Positions 56,297-64,000 of a stretch of DNA of 64,000 nt are shown piece by piece. The notes under the pieces were generated by a model. The model ran no database searches and was not told the DNA's origin. It saw nothing but the letters and a program-made list of their open reading frames with translations. Positions within the stretch are counted from its first letter, which is position 1. Every line of letters begins with the position of its first letter. Source of the DNA: Pleurotus djamor (Eukaryota > Basidiomycota > Agaricomycetes > Agaricales > Pleurotaceae); contig JAPEVF010000161.1 in the NCBI GenBank assembly GCA_029747585.1, forward strand, positions 1 to 64,000, written 5' to 3'. Both the position numbers and the translations under genes were made by a program.

Positions 56297-57559
56297 ATGC
56301 CTATCGCCATACGAAGCGGACGCGACCTCGACGAAACCTCGGATGCCATCGACGATGGTGAGCTTGGAAGTAAACCTGTGCTTCTTCGACGGCGCTGATC
56401 ATCCCCTTCGCGTTTACAGTCAACGTCATCCGCGGAAAGATGTGGAACGAGCAATCCGAGTTCGACGAGGACAAAGATAAAACCCAATTCCGTGACTATG
56501 ACGCTGCTTGCGATCGCGTCAAGAACTTTTACAAGGAACAGCACGGTGCGTCGTACTGAAATTCTTTTTAAGCGCTATTCCTTATTCCCTCTTTTAGAGA
56601 AGCAAACTGTTGCTTTCAACATCAAGGCCCGCGTCGACTTCAAGAACCGCGAACGCATCCGCATGAGTGTCTGGGAGGCTATGGAATTGCTCAACACGCT
56701 CGTTGACGAGTCTGATCCTGACGTGCGTCCGAGTCTCCCCTTCTTTTTTCGTGAAATGGTTTCATGTCAAACTGACGCAATGGCTTTTCCCTTTCAACAG
56801 ACTAGCGTATCTCAGATTGAGCACTTGCTCCAGACTGCTGAAGCTATCCGTCGCGATGGCAAGCCTGAATGGATGCAGGTTCGTTTGTGGTCTCTTCAGT
56901 ACTCCCGATCTGTCTGGACTGACGACTGGCAGGTTACTGGTCTCGTCCATGATCTGGGCAAGCTGCTATTCATCCTTGGCTCTGAGGGACAATGGGATGT
57001 TGTTGGTGTACGTCCCTTTCTGGCGGCGTCCCGTTTCGCTCCTTGCCCTGACCACCCACGTTCTTCCAGGACACTTTCGTTGTTGGCTGCAAGTTCTCGG
57101 ATAAGATAATCTACCCGGAAACCTTCGTGGGTAACCCTGATAGCAGGGATGCTGTTTACTCCACCGAGTACGGCATCTATCAGCCCAACTGTGGTCTGGA
57201 CAATGTCATGCTGTCTTGGGGACATGATGAAGTGAGTCTTTCCCCCAAAGACATATGGTCTGGTGATAGTGACACTGATTGCGATTTGCTAGTACCTGTA
57301 CAACGTGCTGAAGGATCAATGTTCTCTCCCAGAGGAAGGTCTTGCTATGATTCGATATCACAGCTTCTACCCGTGGCACCGTGAGGACGCCTACTCGCAT
57401 CTTACCAATGAGAAGGACGCGAAGGTTCTCGAGGCTGTTCGCGCCTTCAACCCATATGATCTATACAGCAAGAGCGATGAGTCTTGTACCGCAGAGAAGC
57501 TACGTCCCTATTATGAGGGCCTCATCGCCAAGTTCTTCCCTCCATCGCTGGAGTGGTAA
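56297..57559 (+). CDS. Myo-inositol oxygenase, copy 2
   Basis: Start [20 protein letters not shown] at 56297. Exons give [161 protein letters not shown] and [14 protein letters not shown], ending PPSLEW at 57559. Di-iron ligands expected for MIOX are all present (His of IEH, His-Asp of VHD, His of WGHD, His of RYH, Asp of PYD). It converts myo-inositol to D-glucuronate. The exon order matches copy 1 at 29374-30717. Length is as usual for the family. Confidence 0.95.
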
Positions 57560-58070
57560 TCTATTCGCCCTCCACTCTATTGTTTGCTTTTTCTCTTGCT
57601 ATATTTCCTCTCTATAATCGCTGTCGATTTTCACCCTCTGCTACTCTAGATCGTCCCTTCAATACGTTCATCCACTCACATATTTTGCTCCCACTTTATC
57701 GTTATAGAGTACAAGTTAGCTATTGAATAACTGTATTTGTTGCTCTCGATAGACGTACATACTTACTACCCTCTGATTATTCCCTAATATTCGCAGTATA
57801 TACCTCGCCATCCGTTGTTGTCGTCGCTTAGAAACTTGTATTATTTACTTGCTTAGATACTAACAATCGAAAGGAATGTTATCATCCTTAAAAGTTAATC
57901 TTATCGTCGGTGTCGAGCGTAACCGACGGTCTTTTGTACCCACGTTTTTCGGAGGTCGTGCCTTGGCGCCCTGATCGATTTCATGATCATTGTCGATGAC
58001 TGATCAATCGATCACATCATCTCGGCTCGCCCCTTGACAACGAGGACCTTGACTTGCAACCACCATCACC
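57560..58070. other. Intergenic, no gene seen
   Basis: T-rich 3' flank of MIOX copy 2 followed by the promoter of the HAD phosphatase. Palindromic ATCGAT/TGATCA-type words cluster near 57970-58015 just upstream of the start. Confidence 0.4.
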
Positions 58071-59274
58071 ATGTCCGACCCAGCTCCAGAAAGCACATTA
58101 CCCTACCCTCCAGTCCACAAGGACAAGAAATTTGTGGTTCTGTCAGATTGGTCTGTCATCTTGCGGCGGCCTCTAGCGCACGCAGAGCTAACTTACCTCG
58201 CTTTCAACCAGGGATGGAACCATCACGACGCGCGATTCAAATGACTGTGAATAGGTCGTCTCATTTACCCATACGCGGGTCGCTGAAGATTAGTGCCGCC
58301 CAGATATGACGGACAACTTAGGCTTTGGAAAGGAGAAACGTAGAGCCGGCAACTTGGACATCCTGTCTGGCAAATACACGTTCAGGTCGGTCTGGACTCC
58401 AAAACCTTGGGGTTTTGGCCATTCACATTTCTATTTAGAGATGCATTCCGTGAGATGTTGGAGAGCGTCAGTGGAAATGGCCATAAGTTTGATGAATGCA
58501 TCGAGGTCTTGAAGAAGAGTAAGAGACGATCTTAATTCCATCGCTGGCGGACATTAAGCGCTTCTTGTTCCAGACATCGTGCTTGACCCAGGGTTCAAAG
58601 ATTTCTACAAATGGTGCAAGTCGAACGATATCCCAGTTATTATTGTCTCTAGGTGCGCGAATACACTCCGTGTGGCATCGGAAATTCTTGCTCACACTGC
58701 TGTTCTCTTCAAGTGGAATGACCCCCATCATTCGCGCCGTTCTGTCCAATCTTGTGGGAGAGGAGGACGCGAAGGACATAGATATCATCTCGAATGATGT
58801 CGACATCCACTCCGATGGAACGTGGAGCATCAAATTCCGCCACCCATCCAGGTGTGTTGAAGTTACGAAGCACCGCCCCGGTCCTAGGGAAAATCCCGTC
58901 GTTCTGATTTCATATGGACAGTGGCTATGGTCATGACAAGTCCCAGGCTATCTTACCCTACCGCAGCCTGCCCGACCCTCCTACTCTCTTCTTTTTTGGC
59001 GACGGCGTATCCGGTGAGCTTGAGACTACCCTTTCGGATAGCCGAGGTCGAACTGACGTCTGCGCTTTCTATAGACATGTCTGCAGCTAGGCACGCTGAC
59101 GTACTCTTTGTCAAGGAGAAAGGCGACGGCGAGAATGACTTGGCGGTTTACTGCACAAAGAACGGCATCAGACACATCTTGTTCGATGACTTTTCCAAGG
59201 CGCTCGGTGTTGTGCAGTCCATTGTGCAAGGCGAGAAGACCGTAGATGAAGCCCTGTCTCTTGGCCGTGCTTGA
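58071..59274 (+). CDS. HAD-superfamily phosphatase
   Basis: Start MSDPAPESTLPYPPVHKDKK at 58071. Exons join to VVLSDWDGTITTRDSNDYM (motif I, DWDGT), TDNLGFGKEKRRAGNLDIL, DAFREMLESVSGNGHKFDEC, NIVLDPGFKDFYKWCKSND, IPVIIVSSGMTPIIRAVLSN (motif II Ser), DGTWSIKFRHPSS, GYGHDKSQAILPYRSLPD with the motif III Lys, and LFFFGDGVSDMSAARHADVL (motif IV, GDGVSD). The end is EALSLGRA at 59274. All four HAD motifs are complete. Close fungal relatives are annotated as MtnX-like or phosphoserine-phosphatase-like enzymes; the substrate here is unknown. Seven introns were placed by phase. Confidence 0.92.
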
Positions 59275-61182
59275 TATAGCTAAATACATGACATAGACTC
59301 CTAGATGCTACACCAGTAAGTCCCTAATAATCACAATCAGTTTTCTTCATTTTCCGGCGCTTTATCCACCGTGCTGCGCTAGGTAATGCCCGAACAACGT
59401 CATTTACCACGACATCTTCGTGATTATGGACTGACAGCAACCTTTTCTTGGTTGCGGCCTTACGTTGAAGCAGCACTTTGAATAACTACTTGCTTCGTTC
59501 GAGTCGTCGCCGAGGTGCGTGAAGGAGGGGACATCAATAGTAATTCAATAGTTTCCTATGAATCCATCTCCTTACCTACGTCTATCACCGATCGCGAACA
59601 ACCTCATCCATCCATCCGACAGATATGGCTGGTTTGTCACCCCACGGACCTCCGAAACGGCCTGCGTGATTGACATCCAAGACTCTCGTAACCAAATGAC
59701 ATAGACTCCTCCCAAGTTTCAGGTAGGTGATAGTGCGCTGAGTTGTGGCCTACTTACGTCTCTGTTTGATAGAGTCGGAGGGATGATTTCTCAATGGAAC
59801 TCTGGTCTGGCAAAGATTCGCTCCGAAACGCTTAGCCCTCCGAAAACGCTATCCTCTTCGTCGATTTGCCCTCTTCTACGGCATTTCTGCGGCTGAACGA
59901 AACTTGTCCAGCCTCGTGTTAGACGAATTTACGCTCTCATTGATCTTCGTCGTCCCGGTAAGTGCGAAAACTTCGAAGCTCTTTCACAACCCCACATGTA
60001 CCTGATCTGACTGCACGCCCTGTCCCTCCAGACATGTGGTGATTAGCACGACACTCCCTGACATTCCCCACTGGGCTGGCACCTCACTTCTTTCTAAGTG
60101 TATGTGCCAGAAAAGACATAAGATTACCTTCTGGTTGCACAGACAAGTGTCAAGCTTCAACGAAGACCACGGAGCTATGCTTTCTCCATGGACGTTCGAA
60201 GCATTCGTTGCTGAGGTGTGAGAAGCTCCTCTTATTGTATGCCTAAATGAAGTACAGGCGCGAACGTCGGAGGATGGCCCCTCAGGCACTTGCCCATCGA
60301 TCACCCCCGCCGCCATCCCCAAAAATGTAGGCACCCTGCTCCTCGTCGCAGTGGCTAGATCAAAGTAAATCCCCTCCCACGAAGGGCCACCAGTGAGCAA
60401 CTCCACCGCCTCGTGTAGAGTAATGCCGAAATTGCTGGCATTCGCGGTTCGCAGAGGTATGTTCTTGGTATTCGCGTTCCCATGGATCTATTCAAACTGA
60501 AGTCTAGCCCATGGTCCTCAAGCCAAAGAACCCCCTCCGACGCCACACCGAAGGAGAGGTGTCTTTTGGAATTATCCCGAGAATTACAGGTACATTTTTG
60601 CAAATAATGGGTCACTCAAATTGCCTAGGTTTTGCCGCTACATCTCGATATTCAAAGTTCGAATTTCGCTGCTAATATGTCCGTATGATTGAGAGTCTTT
60701 TCCCATCAGATCTCACAGGCGAACACCATAATATTCCTACATCGTTCCAAAAGCAGCCACCTCCTTGTCGCGCTCATGCACGCTGTGGGCGAGGGATCAT
60801 AGGCTCGATTCGTCGACTCCCAACTAAGGGATCAGGACCATGACAGGTGCAACTCAGCGTTCGAGGTTGTCCCAGTACTCCTATCTCAACTCCTGATGAC
60901 CTCCTGGGGCTTCGTTCGACCAAAACTTTCGTTCCCCATTCATTGCCTAGGATGATCTCCGCCTTCTGACTCAGATCGACGACAAGGCTGATTTCTGCTT
61001 TGTAAAGAGGACGGGCATCAATGCCCTCCTCAGGCTTAGTTAGTGCTTGCGCCGCAGTATTCTTACGCTACTTCACGGATTTATCATTGCTCCCAGTATT
61101 CTGATGTCTGATGGTCAGTCGCTGGGGCGACCTGATCCACTATTTATTCAAAGGGCATCAAGACTGAAGTCCACAATACATC
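59275..61182. other. 1.9 kb with possible gene fragments, none firmly supported
   Basis: A minus-strand stretch 60240-60610 looks coding (KNIPLRTANASNFGITLHE, AVELLTGGPSWEGIYFDL, VPTFLGMAAGVIDGQVPEG) but the piece before it is in another frame and no family is recognised. On the + strand, an ATG at 59625 could start a short protein (MAGLSPHGPPKRPA, then TPPKFQ and RVGGMISQWNSG in later exons), also unrecognised. The right end is the promoter of DJ-1/PfpI copy 3. Confidence 0.35.
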
Positions 61183-62074
61183 ATGAGCTCGTCGACCAAC
61201 CTTCGCCTCGCAGTCTGTCTCTTTCCTGGTGTAACATGTCTCGACTACCAAGGACCCATTGAGTTACTCGGTTTCCTCTTTCCCGAGAACCAGGCCATCA
61301 TGAAAGAACACTTCCCCGATCTTTCGTTCCCGGTTTCGATCGATGCAACCTATCTATCTCATACACTTGATAAGGTCAAGCCTATGGCCGGCCCCACGCT
61401 GGTTCCGGATCGCACCTACGAATCAGTCAAGGACGAGGAGCAATTCGACCTCATCCTGATTCCTGGAGGTATGTACAAACTTGTCGCTCGACAATGAACG
61501 TTAGCATCTTCTGAGTGCCTTCCACTTGATCTAGGTCCCGGGGCCAGTCCTGGATCTTACTCTGTCACGCTCCTCGACTTCCTGAAGCGCCAGGAGCCAA
61601 AAGTGAAGCACATCTTGACCGTCTGCACGGGTTCATGGATCTTAGCGGAAGCTGGACTTCTCAAAGGCAAAAAGGCTACCACGAATAAGGCGTTCTATAA
61701 ACAGGTTGAGGTTGGTAGCCGCCATATATAAATCAACGGGCTCAACTGACGCCGATCTCGTTCAATCTCTCGCTTGAAAGGCGTCTACTCGGGGAAGCGG
61801 AGTTGAGTGGGTCCCCAAAGCCCGGTTCGTCATCAACGACGACAAAAAGATCTGGACTAGCTCTGGCGTTACTGCTGGTCGGTGTATCTGTGCATCGCAC
61901 ATCATATACAATTTACTAATCTAGGCATTCTTGAACATAGGTATGGATATGGCAAGCGCGTTTCTTGACCATATTGTAGGAACAAAGACAGGGGATTTCG
62001 CGCGCAGTGGTATTGAGCTCACAGCTAAGGGTGCAGGCGAGGATGAGTTTGCCGCTGTGTACGGATCGGTCTGA
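61183..62074 (+). CDS. DJ-1/PfpI family protein, copy 3
   Basis: Start MSSSTNLRLAVCLFPGVTCL at 61183; exon 1 ends FDLILIPGG before a GTATGT donor. Next come GPGASPGSYSVTLLDFLKRQ, ILTVCTGSWILAEAGLLKG with the nucleophile Cys, KKATTNKAFYKQVE, GVEWVPKARFVINDDKK and WTSSGVTA. GMDMASAFLDHIVGTKTG follows, to AAVYGSV at 62074. It is very similar to copy 2 at 47406. Predicted DJ-1/PfpI-like enzyme (isonitrile-hydratase group). It is followed 0.26 kb downstream on the same strand by MAPEG copy 2. Confidence 0.92.
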
Positions 62075-62332
62075 ACTGTTTGTTTCTGTCTGAACTAAAT
62101 TTTCAGTCCATATGGAAGCTTGATCTAAATGACTGTCTACGATGGTAGATGCACTGAACACTGGTACTCTGAGGCCATTCCAGAACGCACGGTCAATAGG
62201 AGTGCCCCTGTCTCCTGTCTAGCATTAGGGACACCAAAAATATTCTCATGGAAACGGTATAAAAGCCGCCGGCAATGTCGTCCAACCGACCCACTCCTTC
62301 TTGTACTCCCACCACGAAAGCACATTCAAACA

Positions 62333-63196
62333 ATGCTTCATCTTAGTCTCTCCAGTCCACTCTCATTGTACTCCATACCGGCGTTATGGTTTTCGGCGTT
62401 CTATCCTGGGACACTTAAGGTAGTGAAATTCGCGTATTGTCCTTTATGAAAAGACTGAAAAACATGAGCCTAGTTTCTTCTGATTGACAAGACCGTCGGT
62501 TACAACAAGTTTGGACCCTTGTTCCAACTAGGCGGTAACTCGTTGGCCTTACGATTTCTTTTACATTTAGTACTTTACCTCGCGGAAATGTCGAAAGGAC
62601 GAAGTCGAAAAGTGGTGTGCCTCCCGAAACATTGGCGAAGATCGCACGCATGGAAGGTGCTCACCAGGTCAGTGAAATACTCTACCACAGATGTAAATGA
62701 AGAATCTGATACCGGCTATTTTAGAATGGCTACGAGAATTTCCCACTTTGGATTGCCGCAGTCGTGCGTCTGCACAGACTGTTGCTTCATCGTGTTGACA
62801 AACGTGAATGCACAGTTAACCGCGAACTTTGCTGGGATTGACAATTACACGCTGAATGTCGCTTCTTTGGCCTAGTGAGTTTCCTCGCCTGGATACGCCC
62901 GTTTGTTTTGACGTTCCATGCTGTCTAGTTTCACCTTGAGGATCCTCTACAACCACATCTACATTAACCACAACACATTCGGGGGAGGATGGCTCCGGTG
63001 CGTTCTTACCTCATGCTCAGCTTTCGTCCATCGACGTCGACAACATTCAGGACTTTGGTTTACTTCACCGCTCTCCGTAAGTTTCTCATAAATTCAGCTT
63101 TAGAACCGTTCGATGATTGATATTTCTCCCGCTTTTAAAGCGATTCCCTTGTGGTTACTGGTGAAGTCGGCAAACAAAGTTGCTTCATCAGTGTGA
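62333..63196 (+). CDS. MAPEG family membrane protein, copy 2
   Basis: Start MLHLSLSSPLSLYSIPALWF at 62333. Exons give FLLIDKTVGYN, TLPRGNVERTKSKSGVPP, ETLAKIARMEGAHQ, NGYENFPLWIAAV, LTANFAGIDNYTLNVASLAY, FTLRILYNHIYINHNTF and GGGWLR/TLVYFTALPIPLWLL, ending NKVASSV at 63196. The GAHQN-x-E-FPLW and Arg-Ile-Leu-Tyr blocks place it in MAPEG with four predicted helices. It aligns with copy 1 at 49395 throughout, with one extra intron in the first exon, and has a normal GT donor where copy 1 uses GC. It ends 28 bp from the convergent WD40 gene. Confidence 0.88.
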
Positions 63197-63224
63197 AAGT
63201 CTGGTTGGGATGGAGGACGTAGTA

Positions 63225-64000
63225 TCAACAGGGAAAGAAAGCACTGTAGGTAAGCTTGTTGTACGTAGAGTCGACCCCCTTCGGTTTCTCCTCAAGCCAA
63301 ACATATTGTTGGGCTTTACTTTTTTTTGTGACCGTTACTCGCTCAGTATTGTCCTCTTCCGATGAGAAATCGCCTGTTTCAACATCCCAGAGCTGGACAG
63401 TATCCCGCGACCCAGACACCAGTTGTTTGCCGTCAAGTGAGAAATACAACGATACCACCATTGATGTGGCGACATCAAACTCGTAGATCCATTCCCACGT
63501 AGTGCAACTCCATAACTGGATCCTACGAGACGACCCATTAGCGAGAACCTTCCCATCGGGTCGGAATGCCAGAGAGGTGGTGGGACGATCTTCAGTGACG
63601 AAATCATGGACGATTAGCGTTGTCTCGGCGCTCCATATCTTGATAACTCCCCACTGATGGGCTGAGACCAGCCATTCCCCAGAAGGACTGTTGATGAGCG
63701 CGCAAGTTTCTGAGGCTCCTCTCAGTATGGTCTCTTGTCGACCACGTAACGGCTCCGCGAGGTCCCGCATGGCCATTGACGAGCTTGAGCCCTTAGTATA
63801 GGCGAGTTTGGAGTTATCGGCGGAGGAGAACACCAGAGAGCTGATGGAAGACCGGTGTCGAACTATAATCTGGTGGACCAACGCCCAGTGAGGTGGAGAG
63901 CCATCCCTGCGCCAGACCTCAATGAAGCCTCGTGCATGTCTTGCTAGGAGCCGGTTATCGTCAGAGAAACAAACGTCCATCTGCCCTTCTGCTTGGGGTT
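63225..64000 (-). CDS. WD40-repeat protein, C-terminal part (cut by window edge)
   Basis: The frame is open to the right edge, so the N-terminus is missing. Recognisable WD40 blades include MDVCFSDDNRLLARHARG..IEVW, SSISSLVFSSADNSKLAY, SGEWLVSAHQWGVIKIW, TTSLAFRPDGKVLANGSS..IQLW and VVSLYFSLDGKQLVSGSRD..VQLWDVETG. A Lys/Glu-rich tail ends in TYNKLTYSAFFPC at 63225. Five visible blades form part of a beta-propeller that would serve protein binding. NACHT/NLR-type WD40 proteins of agaricomycetes have similar blades, but nothing in the visible part shows such a fusion. Confidence 0.8.
   Translation of the reverse strand, partial: PQAEGQMDVCFSDDNRLLARHARGFIEVWRRDGSPPHWALVHQIIVRHRSSISSLVFSSADNSKLAYTKGSSSSMAMRDLAEPLRGRQETILRGASETCALINSPSGEWLVSAHQWGVIKIWSAETTLIVHDFVTEDRPTTSLAFRPDGKVLANGSSRRIQLWSCTTWEWIYEFDVATSMVVSLYFSLDGKQLVSGSRDTVQLWDVETGDFSSEEDNTERVTVTKKSKAQQYVWLEEKPKGVDSTYNKLTYSAFFPC

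Noticed and set aside
49395..63196. Treating MAPEG and DJ-1/PfpI as an operon-like fused unit
   Set aside because: The pair is divergent in one locus and co-directional in the other, with separate starts and stops; linkage is by duplication, not by a shared transcript.

Overview
The window is nuclear DNA of a filamentous basidiomycete, most likely an agaricomycete mushroom. Nearly every protein gene is split by introns of about 50-70 bp with GT..AG borders. Recognisable content includes a class I hydrophobin, two DUF6699 proteins, a DUF4246 protein, a deuterolysin (M35) protease and a decayed Plavaka/KDZ-like transposase, all common in agaricomycetes. I cannot name the species. No tRNA, rRNA or CRISPR array was seen. 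There are six single-base N ambiguities (2793, 9291, 42116, 46727, 51512, 53178).

Layout. 0.5-6.5 kb: three tandem minus-strand copies of a single-pass membrane protein that ends in a conserved RDFKAP juxtamembrane motif and a separately encoded Ser/Arg-rich tail. 8.3-14.6 kb: a DUF6699 gene, a DUF4246 gene and the broken transposase. 15.6-20.8 kb: an alpha/beta hydrolase, a complete 8-cysteine hydrophobin and a second DUF6699 gene. 23-31 kb: a secreted FAD-dependent (BBE-like) oxidoreductase, a small secreted protein, a DJ-1/PfpI protein, a secreted Pro/Gly/Thr-repeat protein and a myo-inositol oxygenase (MIOX). 32-37.5 kb: three tandem copies of a Gly-rich membrane-anchored protein. 40.8-45.4 kb: a head-to-head pair of small paralogous proteins and the M35 protease. 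47.4-52.8 kb: DJ-1/PfpI copy 2, MAPEG copy 1, and the ribosomal protein genes RPS13 and RPS6 in divergent arrangement. 53.5-63.2 kb: an aldo/keto reductase, MIOX copy 2, a HAD phosphatase, DJ-1/PfpI copy 3 and MAPEG copy 2. The right edge cuts a WD40 gene.

How the genes may work together. MIOX makes D-glucuronate from myo-inositol, and an aldo/keto reductase 1.2 kb upstream could reduce glucuronate to L-gulonate, so 53-58 kb may be a small inositol/glucuronate catabolism neighbourhood (inference). DJ-1/PfpI (three copies), MIOX (two) and MAPEG (two) recur in a pattern that suggests local segmental duplication. The secreted or surface proteins (hydrophobin, BBE-like enzyme, M35 protease, repeat protein, both triplicated membrane families) point to a cell-surface and accessory-function rich region around a housekeeping ribosomal pair.

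Limits. Exon borders were placed by eye from splice motifs, reading frame and comparison between paralogs inside the window. Family assignments rest on recognised motifs, not on searches.
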